64,000 nucleotides of DNA from Dyadobacter diqingensis (GTDB taxonomy: Bacteria > Bacteroidota > Bacteroidia > Cytophagales > Spirosomataceae), in the NCBI RefSeq assembly GCF_024220585.1, contig NZ_JAMXKF010000012.1:124428-188427 (forward strand), in the 5' to 3' direction. A program made the position numbers and the translations under genes. Numbering within the stretch: position 1 is the first letter of the stretch; the number at the start of each line of letters is the position of its first letter. This document shows, piece after piece, positions 34,197 through 42,778 of the stretch. The notes beneath the pieces were generated by a model. That model saw only the letters and a program-made list of their open reading frames with translations, had not been told where the DNA came from and did not search any database.

Positions 34197-36413
34197 TTAT
34201 CTTTTTCCAACGGATATTTCCCGCAATTCCTGCATTTCTTTCAGGCGGGGTAAATATATACTGTTTGGATATAAACGAACAAATTCATTAATCGCTTGCA
34301 AATAAGCCTCCCTTCCACGGGTTTTCCCAACTAAAAATACCCGAAGCAACGCAAATTTGTCTTCAAGCATACTGCCCTTGTAAGCGGGCAAATTCGATTC
34401 AATATCGTCAAGCGCTTTGGTGAAATTTCCATCGGCATACAGTTTATAAGCACTCTCATATGCCTTCACAGGATTATTTCTGTCCTTGTCGCCGGTTGTC
34501 CCGTCATCAGCAGTACGGTTGAGCAGGCGTGCATAAGTTGAGTTCGGAAATTCAGACATCAACTTATCCTTCCAAACCAGACGGTCTTTGTCGCTTTCCG
34601 GCAACGTCAGGTACATCAGGTAAAAAATCTCCTCCTTATATTGCGTTTGCGGATATTCATTCAAAACACGATTAAAGGCAGCCACCGATCGTTCCGGCTC
34701 TTTCAGGTCAAACCGATAGATCTTTCCAAGGTTATATAAAGCGTCCTCCTTTTTCTTTTGTGAAACAGCAAAACTCGAATCAGTCAGCGGAACGTTCTTT
34801 TTCAAATTTGCATGTCTTTCCTTCCAAACCGGGCTTTCCTTAGTCAGCACGGTTTCGGCGGCCGCAACGACAGCCGCTGCACTATCTGCTTTGCTGCTAA
34901 AATTATTTCCCGCTAATGAACGATTTTGTTTGGTACTTCTGCGCCAGTCATCCTCCAAAACCCTGTTTCCCCAGATCCTGCGGAATTCAATCTTACCCTG
35001 GTTAATCATGGACGGATCGTAAAGCTCCCATCTGCGGTCATTTCCGCTTACCATCGATGGAAGTCCATTCTGCACGCCACCCTGTGTTGCCGCCAGTGCG
35101 AGCGCTTCTTTCGCTTTCTTTTCATCCTCTATTCTTTTCTTCTCCTGAGCCTCAATAATGCCATCAATTTTGTCATCCAGTGCCTTAGGATTCATTTTCG
35201 CCAAAATCTGAAGACTGTCTTCCATTTTGACAATCGTCTGCTGGGTTACAAAATTATCCAGGGCGTTTTTGCGGTCTGAAACAACTCGATATTCCGCCGC
35301 ATCTTTGGGTAGAATCGTTAACGCACTGTCGTAATAGGCTTTCGCAAATTCGTATTTTTCAAGCGCATCATAGTGTATACGCGCCAGCTGAAGATAAGTA
35401 TACGCCTTTTGAACGTTATTGCCGCCAGTAGCCAGCGACGCCGATTTTTGCAAGTATTCAACAGCTTCGGGCAATTGCTTTCTGTGCTCGGCCAGCAAAC
35501 CCATCGTAAAATAAACCCGGTCGCGCAGGTCATTATTTTTGCGATCACGAAGCATTTTATCAAAACCTACGGAAGAAACGTCTGTTTTAGGATCAATAAT
35601 AACCTGATTTTGTAACGAATTCATCGAAGAATAAAACCCAAGATCGTAATCTGGCCGATTCTTTGTTACACTTTTATAGTGTTTGTTGGCAAGTACATAC
35701 TGACCGAGGCGATCGTACATTTGCGCAGCTGCAAAATGAAGTCTTGCCGTTTCAGTGGATTTGTCCAGTAGAGGAAATGTTTCTTCAAGAATAGCAACCG
35801 AGGTAAGATATTCGCCATTTTGCTGATGCAGATATGCTTTTGTGAGGTAAAATTCCTTTGTGGCGTCTTTTGTTAACGGTTGCTGGCTGAGGTATTCTGC
35901 CACACCCAGCGCATTCGAATAATCTTTCCGGCTTACATAAGCCCGCATCAAAACAACGAGTGCCTTATTTTTATCATTTTCATCTTTTCCGTTGGCATAC
36001 ACATAACGTAACGCTTCCAGACCATCAGCCCACTGACCAAGATACAAACGCGATTTCCCAAGGATCACATAACTATTATCAACCCATTTACTGTTCTGAT
36101 GTTTTTCAGCCACGATGGAGGCTTTTTTCACAGCATCAAGCAATTGCGGTTTTACAGGTAATGCCAAAACAGAATCAAGTGGCAGCAAAATCGGCAACAG
36201 CTGGTTGTAATCTTCCTTATAAGCGGCCTTCATCGCAAATTCGGCCTCCTGCATATCCTGCTCGGCTATGAAATAAGCGTTGTAGTGCGAAGAAATATTA
36301 TGAAAATTCACCGCAGCAGGCCTCGTGCTATATTGGGAACAGCCAATAAGCGCACCTGTTAACAGCAAACAAACGGTAATGATGTTTATAGAACGTGTAA
36401 GTGTATGGGTCAC
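34197..36413 (-). CDS. porW: PorW/SprE-like type IX secretion lipoprotein with TPRs
   Basis: 738 residues from GTG at 36411-36413. A TTG at 36455 overlaps the -7 promoter element and is rejected. The signal peptide ends at lipobox ALIGC. A segment HNISSHYNAYFIAEQDMQEA resembles the N-terminal region of SprE/PorW, and is followed by EDYNQLLPI, many TPR-like repeats (about 75-395), a low-complexity linker (about 420-530), and more TPRs (about 570-740). In gliding Bacteroidota, PorW/SprE is an outer-membrane lipoprotein needed for type IX secretion. The family call rests on the N-terminal pattern and repeat layout. PorX at 10195 and a sorting-domain subtilase at 57669 support an active T9SS. Confidence 0.78.
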   Translation of the reverse strand: MTHTLTRSINIITVCLLLTGALIGCSQYSTRPAAVNFHNISSHYNAYFIAEQDMQEAEFAMKAAYKEDYNQLLPILLPLDSVLALPVKPQLLDAVKKASIVAEKHQNSKWVDNSYVILGKSRLYLGQWADGLEALRYVYANGKDENDKNKALVVLMRAYVSRKDYSNALGVAEYLSQQPLTKDATKEFYLTKAYLHQQNGEYLTSVAILEETFPLLDKSTETARLHFAAAQMYDRLGQYVLANKHYKSVTKNRPDYDLGFYSSMNSLQNQVIIDPKTDVSSVGFDKMLRDRKNNDLRDRVYFTMGLLAEHRKQLPEAVEYLQKSASLATGGNNVQKAYTYLQLARIHYDALEKYEFAKAYYDSALTILPKDAAEYRVVSDRKNALDNFVTQQTIVKMEDSLQILAKMNPKALDDKIDGIIEAQEKKRIEDEKKAKEALALAATQGGVQNGLPSMVSGNDRRWELYDPSMINQGKIEFRRIWGNRVLEDDWRRSTKQNRSLAGNNFSSKADSAAAVVAAAETVLTKESPVWKERHANLKKNVPLTDSSFAVSQKKKEDALYNLGKIYRFDLKEPERSVAAFNRVLNEYPQTQYKEEIFYLMYLTLPESDKDRLVWKDKLMSEFPNSTYARLLNRTADDGTTGDKDRNNPVKAYESAYKLYADGNFTKALDDIESNLPAYKGSMLEDKFALLRVFLVGKTRGREAYLQAINEFVRLYPNSIYLPRLKEMQELREISVGKR

Positions 36414-36452
36414 AAATAAAGACTTTTGGGGTGATTTTTTAACTTGTCCGGG

Positions 36453-36460
36453 CAAAACTA
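36453..36460 (-). promoter_or_regulatory. -7 promoter element for porW
   Basis: On the minus strand TAGTTTTG fits TAnnTTTG. The RNA would start near 36446, 33 bases before the GTG at 36413. Confidence 0.55.
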
Positions 36461-36547
36461 AAACGGTAATTTCGGTAATAACGTATCGAAGATAATGCCA
36501 TTTGCAAAATTTGAAGCAACTTTACCTCGAAATTCTACAAAACGGCA

Positions 36548-36814
36548 ATGGAAGACGACAAAAATGGTACTGAAAAGGGAGCAGCAAGGCCCGATTCCAC
36601 GAAAGGAATTTCAGGAAAAACGCCTTCAAAGTTCCTGAGATTTTCGGGCATGGCAACCCAAATGCTGGGAACGATCCTGGTTTTTACATACGGCGGCTAC
36701 CGGCTCGACCAATGGCAAATGAATAAAAAACCGGTCTGGACACTGGTGCTCTCTCTGACTTCGATCGCCGCTTCCTTGTATATGTTAATACGCAGCATTT
36801 CGAAATTAAAGTGA
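36548..36814 (+). CDS. atpZ: AtpZ/AtpI-family protein
   Basis: 88 residues. A polar N-terminus (1-30) precedes two membrane helices, about 38-54 (ATQMLGTILVFTYGGYRLD) and 62-80, the pattern of AtpZ/AtpI proteins encoded ahead of ATP synthase genes. They are thought to help assemble the c-ring or to move ions such as Mg2+. It starts the ATP synthase gene run and is followed 57 bases later by the second small membrane protein. Confidence 0.82.
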   Translation: MEDDKNGTEKGAARPDSTKGISGKTPSKFLRFSGMATQMLGTILVFTYGGYRLDQWQMNKKPVWTLVLSLTSIAASLYMLIRSISKLK

Positions 36815-36871
36815 TTTTGTCACCATTTATATACCAATTATCATATTATTAAATAACGACTTTCAGCCCAC

Positions 36872-37231
36872 ATGTTACGAAGCATTATTGCGTCCATAAT
36901 TTTAGCAATTGTATTATTTCTAGTCCAGCAATTTCACTACGACGCCTGGATACATCCTTATATATGGTACATCCTTGCGTTCTTTGTGATGCTCTCATTT
37001 CTTATTCATCGCCTGATGGAATACGGACTTAGAAACAATCGGGAAAAATTTGTCACGTTTTACCTTTCCACCATCGTTGGACGGCTTATCCTGAGTATTA
37101 TTTTTATTGGAATATTTTTATATTCAGGGCTAACTGATTCATTTACATTTGTTCTTAACTTTTTTGCACTCTATTTATTTTATACATGCTTTGAAATATA
37201 TGGTTTGTATTGTAACTTGCGCCGCGATTGA
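36872..37231 (+). CDS. AtpI-like membrane protein of the ATP synthase operon
   Basis: 119 residues with four predicted membrane helices: about 3-20, 31-47, 66-84 and 91-108. A polar basic loop (MEYGLRNNREK) lies between helices 2 and 3. It occupies the position of atpI (subunit I) between atpZ and atpB, and its size fits, but the sequence itself gives only a weak family match. An assembly role is inferred from position. Confidence 0.6.
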   Translation: MLRSIIASIILAIVLFLVQQFHYDAWIHPYIWYILAFFVMLSFLIHRLMEYGLRNNREKFVTFYLSTIVGRLILSIIFIGIFLYSGLTDSFTFVLNFFALYLFYTCFEIYGLYCNLRRD

Positions 37232-37255
37232 CAAAGCATAGTATTTCAAGCATTT

Positions 37256-38350
37256 ATGTATACGCCTTTACGACTGTTTATAACCACTGCCCTTGTTGCG
37301 GCAACTTGCTTTTTTAGCCTTCCGGCTTCGGCCCAGGAATCAGGTCATGATGACCATAATAAGGTTGCTGAAAGTGTTAATAAAGCCGAGCACGAAATTG
37401 AACATAATCTGGAAGAGTCAGAAGAAAAGTTCAATATCGGCCAAATGATCATGCACCACATTGCGGATTCTCATGAATGGGAGTTCTCTCACGGTGTAGC
37501 GATCCCCCTACCTGTTATTTTATACTCGGCAGATCGTGGTATAGAAGTTTTCTCTTCAAGTAATTTCCACAATGATCACCATGAGTACAATGGTTATCAT
37601 CTGGTTCACGGAGATTCTGAGAAAATTGTTCCGGTTGATGAAGCCCGTGTAATTTACGATTTCTCGATTACGAAAAACGTAGCTTCCATGATGCTTAGCG
37701 CCATTATCCTTGTCCTGATTTTTACCAGCATTGGTAAGGCTTATCAGAACAACAAAGGAAAAGCGCCAAAAGGATTTCAGTCTGCAATGGAAATCGTTAT
37801 TCTGTTTATTCGTGACGACGTTGTTAAACCTAACGTAGGTCCTAACTACGAGAAGTATCTTCCTTACTTGCTGACATTGTTCTTCTTTATCCTTGTCAAT
37901 AACATTTTAGGTCTTCTTCCGGGTGCAGCCAACGTTACAGGTAACATCGCGGTGACGATGACACTTGCTGTGATCACTTTCATTATTGTTCACATCAATG
38001 CCAACAAACACTATTACCTTCACCTTGTGAAGCCAACAGGTGTACCTGCTCCATTGTTGCTTATCATGATCCCTGTTGAGATCGTGGGTGTGTTCATGAA
38101 GCCGTTCTCATTAATGGTTCGTCTTTTTGCAAACATGACAGCTGGTCACATCATCCTTTTAAGTTTATTCGGATTGATCTTCATATTCCAGAGCATGTTC
38201 ATCGCTCCTGTAATATCACTATTTGCCTTGTTCCTTAACTTCATCGAAATCATGGTGGCGTTTATCCAGGCATTTATCTTTACCCTTTTATCGTCCATGT
38301 ACATTGGCAGCGCGATTGAAGACCATCATCACGCCGACCACGGACACTGA
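37256..38350 (+). CDS. atpB: F0F1 ATP synthase subunit a
   Basis: 364 residues. A signal peptide (about 1-27, ending ASAQE) is followed by a His- and acid-rich N-terminal extension (28-135, with HDDHNK, HNDHHEYNGYH). The a-subunit core is at about 145-355, with the essential Arg in PFSLMVRLFANMTAGH and the NFIEIMVAFIQAFIFTLLSS helix. A His-rich tail DHHHADHGH closes the protein. The core forms the proton half-channels against the c-ring. The long periplasmic His-rich extension is common in Bacteroidota; metal binding is possible but unproven. Confidence 0.95.
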   Translation: MYTPLRLFITTALVAATCFFSLPASAQESGHDDHNKVAESVNKAEHEIEHNLEESEEKFNIGQMIMHHIADSHEWEFSHGVAIPLPVILYSADRGIEVFSSSNFHNDHHEYNGYHLVHGDSEKIVPVDEARVIYDFSITKNVASMMLSAIILVLIFTSIGKAYQNNKGKAPKGFQSAMEIVILFIRDDVVKPNVGPNYEKYLPYLLTLFFFILVNNILGLLPGAANVTGNIAVTMTLAVITFIIVHINANKHYYLHLVKPTGVPAPLLLIMIPVEIVGVFMKPFSLMVRLFANMTAGHIILLSLFGLIFIFQSMFIAPVISLFALFLNFIEIMVAFIQAFIFTLLSSMYIGSAIEDHHHADHGH

Positions 38351-38399
38351 TTTTTTTAATCTCTTTTTTTATTAATTATATTTTAAAACAAACACAATT

Positions 38400-38663
38400 A
38401 TGTTGCTTCAAATTTTGCTTCAGGCTACAGAACAAGGTGGTGCAGGTCTAGCTGTTTTCGGTGCTGCTATCGGTGCTGGTCTTGCTGCTATCGGTGCTGG
38501 TCTTGGTATCGGTAAAATTGGTGGTTCTGCAATGGAAGGTATCGCTCGTCAGCCAGAAGCTGCTGGTGCTATCCAAACTGCAATGCTTATCATTGCTGCT
38601 CTTATCGAAGCGGTAGCGTTGTTCGCAGCGGTTATCTGTCTGCTTATCTCGTTCAAGCTTTAG
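38400..38663 (+). CDS. atpE: F0F1 ATP synthase subunit c
   Basis: 87 residues forming two helices. Helix 1 is Gly/Ala-rich (AAIGAGLAAIGAGLGIG), the loop is ARQPEA, and helix 2 carries the ion-binding Glu in AALIEAVALFAA near 69. Ala rather than Ser or Thr after the Glu, and the lack of a Gln in helix 1, favour proton rather than sodium coupling. Codon use here is strongly biased to GCT/GGT, which fits high expression. A terminator-like hairpin follows before atpF. Confidence 0.96.
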   Translation: MLLQILLQATEQGGAGLAVFGAAIGAGLAAIGAGLGIGKIGGSAMEGIARQPEAAGAIQTAMLIIAALIEAVALFAAVICLLISFKL

Positions 38664-38735
38664 TAACGAATTTGAGATTTCGGTCTCATGCTTTATCTCT
38701 TTCGCATTAGGCCTGGAGACTGGCAAAAAAACTTA

Positions 38736-38765
38736 CCGTGGAAGCATTAGGCTTCCACGGCTTTT
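38736..38765 (+). terminator. terminator-like hairpin between atpE and atpF
   Basis: CCGTGGAAG (38736-38744) pairs perfectly with CTTCCACGG (38752-38760), loop CATTAGG, followed by CTTTT. It sits in a 187-base gap inside the operon. Partial termination here would raise atpE relative to downstream genes. Confidence 0.6.
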
Positions 38766-38850
38766 AATAAAAGAGAGTGTCCGGAAGTATTAGTTACCAA
38801 AACTTACACTTCGCATTTAAAGATTTTACAACTCAAAAACATTAAATATT

Positions 38851-39345
38851 ATGTCATTGCTTACTCCTAACCCAGGTCTTATTTTCTGGATGCTGGTGGT
38901 ATTTTTAATGGTTGTTTTCATTCTTGCCAAATTTGCATGGAAACCTATCATTAAAGGCTTAAAAGATCGTGAAAACGAAATTCAGGGTGCTCTTGATCTT
39001 GCTGAAAGAACTAAGGCTGAAATGATCAAATTGAAGTCTGATAACGAAAAGCTGATTGCAGAAGCTAACGCTGTACGCGATCGTATCCTTCGTGATGCAA
39101 AAGAAGCTTCTGACCGCATGATCGCTGAGTCGAAAGACAGAGCAGTTGTAGAAGGACAGAAAATGATTGACAGTGCACGTGACACAATCCGTAACGAGCA
39201 GCATGCTGCAATCGCTAAAATGCGTAAAGAAGTAGCTACTTTATCTCTTGAAATCGCTGAGCAGGTATTGCACCGTGAATTGAAAGATAAAGAGTCTCAG
39301 GAAAAACTGATTGCAGATCTTGCTTCTTCAGCACGTATGAACTAA
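38851..39345 (+). CDS. atpF: F0F1 ATP synthase subunit b
   Basis: 164 residues. One N-terminal membrane helix (about 8-26, PGLIFWMLVVFLMVVFILAK) leads into WKPIIKGLKDRENEIQGAL and a long charged coiled coil to the C-terminus. It forms the peripheral stalk linking subunit a to the F1 head through delta. It lies 187 bases after atpE, an unusually wide gap for the operon, and 51 bases before atpH. Confidence 0.95.
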   Translation: MSLLTPNPGLIFWMLVVFLMVVFILAKFAWKPIIKGLKDRENEIQGALDLAERTKAEMIKLKSDNEKLIAEANAVRDRILRDAKEASDRMIAESKDRAVVEGQKMIDSARDTIRNEQHAAIAKMRKEVATLSLEIAEQVLHRELKDKESQEKLIADLASSARMN

Positions 39346-39396
39346 GGTTCGGCGACGCTGTGATGTTCTTTCATTCAAAAAATTAATTGATTCCCT

Positions 39397-39933
39397 ATGT
39401 CAGTAGGTATAGTTGCCGCCAGATACGCTAAATCTCTTATCGAACTGGCTAAAGAAAAAAATGTTATTGAAGCGGTATACGAGGACATGAAATTGTTCAA
39501 GGATACAGCGGAAAAAAATCGTGGTCTGTTACTGGCACTGAAAAGTCCGGTAGTACGTCACGAAAAGAAACTGGCTATTTTGAAAGCGATTTTCCAGGAT
39601 AAAGTAAATCCGGTTTCTTTCTCAATATTTACGATCATCACAAAAAAGAACCGTGAGTCAATCCTTGATGCGATTGCTGACGAGTTTATAACGGCTTACA
39701 ATGAATACCAGGGTATTCAGAAAGCAACTGTAATTACTTCGACTCCGTTGACTGAGGAGCTTCGCAAGCAGTTCAACAATATTGTTGCAAGCGCTACGGG
39801 CAAAACAGTAGAACTGGAAGAGAAAGTAGATCCTAGCTTAATCGGTGGTTATTTGCTTCGTGTAAACGACCGCCAGATCGATGCGTCTCTTCGCAGCCGT
39901 CTGAATGAGCTTAAATTACAGCTTGCCAACTAA
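39397..39933 (+). CDS. atpH: F0F1 ATP synthase subunit delta
   Basis: 178 residues. AARYAKSLIELAKE at 7-20 and a C-terminal part with KVDPSLIGGYLLRVNDRQID, both family hallmarks. It caps the F1 head and joins it to the b stalk. Unusually, a terminator rather than atpA follows, so the genes for alpha, gamma, beta and epsilon must be elsewhere in the genome. Confidence 0.95.
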   Translation: MSVGIVAARYAKSLIELAKEKNVIEAVYEDMKLFKDTAEKNRGLLLALKSPVVRHEKKLAILKAIFQDKVNPVSFSIFTIITKKNRESILDAIADEFITAYNEYQGIQKATVITSTPLTEELRKQFNNIVASATGKTVELEEKVDPSLIGGYLLRVNDRQIDASLRSRLNELKLQLAN

Positions 39934-39958
39934 GATTTTTTTATCTGCATAATGTGGA

Positions 39959-39994
39959 AAGACCCGGCTGCTATGCGGCCGGGTCTTCTTTTTT
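39959..39994. terminator. terminator ending the ATP synthase gene run
   Basis: AAGACCCGGC (39959-39968) pairs with GCCGGGTCTT (39978-39987), loop TGCTATGCG, followed by CTTTTTTTA. It lies 25 bases after the atpH stop and may also serve the convergent gene ending at 40019. Confidence 0.85.
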
Positions 39995-40018
39995 ATCCTG
40001 ATATCTGAAATCAAAAGA

Positions 40019-40909
40019 CTAAACCTTCATCTTCACCAGATTGCCATAACTTATTGCAATGGCTTCCAAAGGAGGTCTTTTACAAACATCCTGCTCAACG
40101 AAGAAATGTGTCATACCCGCAGTTTTTCTGGCAGCAAAGATTTTCGCGAAATCGATGGCGCCTGTCCCTACCTCCGCAAACGCTTTATCCGGCCCTTTTT
40201 CCATGTCTTTAACATGCCATAAGGGGAAACGGCCAGGATGTTGTTTGAAAAGCTCCACAGGATCTAAACCGGCCCTAACAGCCCAGTACAAATCCAGTTC
40301 AAGTTTTACCAACGATGCATCTGTATTCTTTGTGATGATATCGTACGGAAGTTCTCTGTCAAGTTTCTGGAATTCGAAATCGTGGTTGTGGTATCCAAAC
40401 TGGATTCCTGCCGCCTTACAGATCTCTCCCGACTTATTGAAAAGCACAGCGTACTTTTTATAGTCGTCGATTGACTTACGCTCGTCAGGAGTCAGGTAAG
40501 CACACATCATGTATTTCTGGCCTAGTTCAGCGGAATCATCCACTGCACGTTTCCAGTCGTTTGACAACGTTCCTTTTCTGTCAGGTGCTGCAATGCCGGC
40601 ACCATAGTGACCACTCACCGGATTTAACCCCAAGCCGTTCAGAAGAGATTTGAATTCCTTAACAGTTTTACCAAAGAATTTTCCGTCGGTATAGCCAAAT
40701 GTTTCCACTTCCTTATATCCGATCGCCGCCACTTTTTTAAGGGTTCCTTCAAGATCTTTGCTTAGGTCATCTCTTAAAGTATAAAGCTGCAAACCAATTT
40801 TAGACGTTCCTTTCGCCATCGAAGGAATGCGTGAAAGCAAAGGGATTGATAGTGCCACTGCACTGGTACGGAGAAAAGATTTCCGCGAGATTTTCTGGTT
40901 AAAGTCCAT
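40019..40909 (-). CDS. exported sugar phosphate isomerase/epimerase-like protein
   Basis: 296 residues from the ATG at 40907-40909; a TTG at 40924 would add five. The N-terminus (ISRKSFLRTSAVALSIPLL) is a Tat-like signal with an RK pair followed by a hydrophobic core. The mature part is a TIM barrel of the AP-endonuclease-2 type: IGLQLYTLRDDL, YKEVETFGY, FGYHNHDFEF near 180, LDLYWAVRAG near 219, LWHVKDMEK, and FFVEQDV with a terminal Glu. Metal ligands (Glu, Asp, His, Glu) appear conserved. It probably acts on a sugar or sugar acid in the periplasm. It lies 31 bases after the esterase gene in the same operon. Confidence 0.85.
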   Translation of the reverse strand: MDFNQKISRKSFLRTSAVALSIPLLSRIPSMAKGTSKIGLQLYTLRDDLSKDLEGTLKKVAAIGYKEVETFGYTDGKFFGKTVKEFKSLLNGLGLNPVSGHYGAGIAAPDRKGTLSNDWKRAVDDSAELGQKYMMCAYLTPDERKSIDDYKKYAVLFNKSGEICKAAGIQFGYHNHDFEFQKLDRELPYDIITKNTDASLVKLELDLYWAVRAGLDPVELFKQHPGRFPLWHVKDMEKGPDKAFAEVGTGAIDFAKIFAARKTAGMTHFFVEQDVCKRPPLEAIAISYGNLVKMKV

Positions 40910-40940
40910 TTGACCTGGTGACAAGAGATAAATAAAAATA

Positions 40941-42620
40941 CTACTTTGTTATTGTTACAACGCCTGAACTGTTCATAAGCGTCAGCACCGATTCCGGTAA
41001 TTTCCAATCCTGGGTAAAATATCCGTCGGTTATGATGTTCTTAAATGAATCTTTGAAAAATAAAAGATCTTTAAATTCCGGTAAACTTCTGTGTGTAGCC
41101 GGCACAAAGGGGAAACCTTTATCCTCTGCCCCTGCCCACCATGGTAATCCGGAGCTTACCGTCACATAGTGTCCGCCAACCGGGAACACGTAAAGCAATC
41201 CATAATTGGATGCGGAAGTACTTAAATGAACTGGCAGTTTATCGGCATATTTATTGATTACGGCATTGGTTTCTTTCGTTCCAAAAAGTATAAGATTTGC
41301 GCTTGCATGATCACTTTCCCGCACCTCCTTATCTGATACAATCCGGGGGAAAAACATAATCCTGCCTAAAAACGGACCACGATAAGCTGACCAGTCAGCC
41401 GCTGCATTGGCGATATCAAGACGCTTTTTCAATTCCTCCTGTGAAGGATTATCCGCTGTGCCATAAACATAGATATGACGGGTTGAGAAAGCATCAAAAA
41501 CCGGACCTTCCGAACCTTTTCCTTTCAGTCCGGCATTTGCTGGCTGTTGTTTAACAATCGTCCAGGCATTGCCTTTTTTTGCGAAAGAAAACGTACTGTC
41601 TGCCTTGCCTGACAACGTGGTCCCGTCAATAACAACAGTATAGTTTTGTCCCGCACTGAACCGCGGATGCCCTTTTAATTTAAGCGAAAAGGCTTCAAGA
41701 TTCTTCGTTTTAACATCAATGTTATTACCCTTTTTGAAACCTGCATCGATTTCTGCAAGCAAACCGCTTTTGATCCCATCAAGCTGCACCCAATAAGCTT
41801 TATTGTATTTGTAAAACTTGCTGGCAAATTTTACAGCGTTCGGATATTGATTTCTGACCTGGTTAAACCAACCGAAAATAAACTCTTCGTCATAGGCATT
41901 CACCCAGCTGTCGTGTTTGACATCGACAAATTCCTTATAAGTAACTTCTACCCCCATATCCTGCATTTTGGAAACCCATGCTCTGGTTCCTTCTACGGGT
42001 ACAACAGGATCTTTATCGCCATGGAAAAAATGAACAGCCAAATTTGACGCATTACCAGCCAGGTCAATCGTGCCAGCCGGTGGTGCCGGGCAAACCGGTG
42101 CGATCGCAGCCCAGATATCCGGACGCGTGAGCCCGATCCAGAGCGTTCCGCCGCCGCCCATCGACAAGCCGGTCAGATATGTCCTGTCTTCATCAACACT
42201 AAATCTCCTTTTTACATCGGCAAGCACATCGTAAACATCCTGCTCCGGGATTCCCTGGTAACCGGCAGTTCCGCGTGCATAAGGCGAGGCCACAATAAAA
42301 TCAACATCGTCCCAGCTTGGGAAATGGCGCGTAGCTTCCACATCCGTCTCGCCTTCTGCATTGCTCTTTCCGAAAACGCGGCGTAAAGCAAGCCTATGGT
42401 TGGAACCTGCACCGTGTAGCATCATCACCAGTGGGTATTTTTTAGAAGCATCATAATTTTTGGGAAGGTACAGTCCATACGGTTGCTCCGTGTCATCCGC
42501 CGCTGAAAAGAATGTCAGAACCTGAGGCCCTTCGGATAATTTCTGCCCGAAAGACAGCACAGGACTTATTAATATTAACACAAGTGTGCAAAATATACCG
42601 AACCGGGAATTTCCTCTCAT
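40941..42620 (-). CDS. secreted alpha/beta-hydrolase (esterase/prolyl-oligopeptidase-like) with C-terminal beta domain
   Basis: 559 residues from the ATG at 42618-42620. Signal peptide about 1-25. The hydrolase fold (about 38-265) has MMLHGAGSNH (oxyanion region), nucleophile Ser in LTGLSMGGGGT, Asp in HGDKDPVVPV, and His in VDVKHDSW. Residues about 275-559 form a separate domain with AYWVQLDGI and FSTRHIYVYGTADNPSQEE, similar to the C-terminal parts of Bacteroidota polysaccharide-degrading esterases. Deacetylation or de-esterification of plant polymers is inferred; the substrate is unknown. It is followed by the exported isomerase-like gene. Confidence 0.83.
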   Translation of the reverse strand: MRGNSRFGIFCTLVLILISPVLSFGQKLSEGPQVLTFFSAADDTEQPYGLYLPKNYDASKKYPLVMMLHGAGSNHRLALRRVFGKSNAEGETDVEATRHFPSWDDVDFIVASPYARGTAGYQGIPEQDVYDVLADVKRRFSVDEDRTYLTGLSMGGGGTLWIGLTRPDIWAAIAPVCPAPPAGTIDLAGNASNLAVHFFHGDKDPVVPVEGTRAWVSKMQDMGVEVTYKEFVDVKHDSWVNAYDEEFIFGWFNQVRNQYPNAVKFASKFYKYNKAYWVQLDGIKSGLLAEIDAGFKKGNNIDVKTKNLEAFSLKLKGHPRFSAGQNYTVVIDGTTLSGKADSTFSFAKKGNAWTIVKQQPANAGLKGKGSEGPVFDAFSTRHIYVYGTADNPSQEELKKRLDIANAAADWSAYRGPFLGRIMFFPRIVSDKEVRESDHASANLILFGTKETNAVINKYADKLPVHLSTSASNYGLLYVFPVGGHYVTVSSGLPWWAGAEDKGFPFVPATHRSLPEFKDLLFFKDSFKNIITDGYFTQDWKLPESVLTLMNSSGVVTITK

Positions 42621-42733
42621 ATACAAATATTAAAACTTCCAAAGTTTAAATATAATCTAAATCATAACGTTCTCCGTCGCTTTTTCCCAATTGATTCTCT
42701 GATTCTTTAAATATTGCAAATCGGGGTACAAAA

Positions 42734-42761
42734 AAAGGCCTGATTCGAAAATCAGGCCTTT
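42734..42761 (-). terminator. terminator after the DUF937-OmpA gene
   Basis: AAAGGCCTGAT (42734-42744) pairs perfectly with ATCAGGCCTTT (42751-42761). On the minus strand a run of seven T follows. It lies 17 bases after the stop at 42779. Confidence 0.85.
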
Positions 42762-42778
42762 CATTTAGTAACCAGCAT

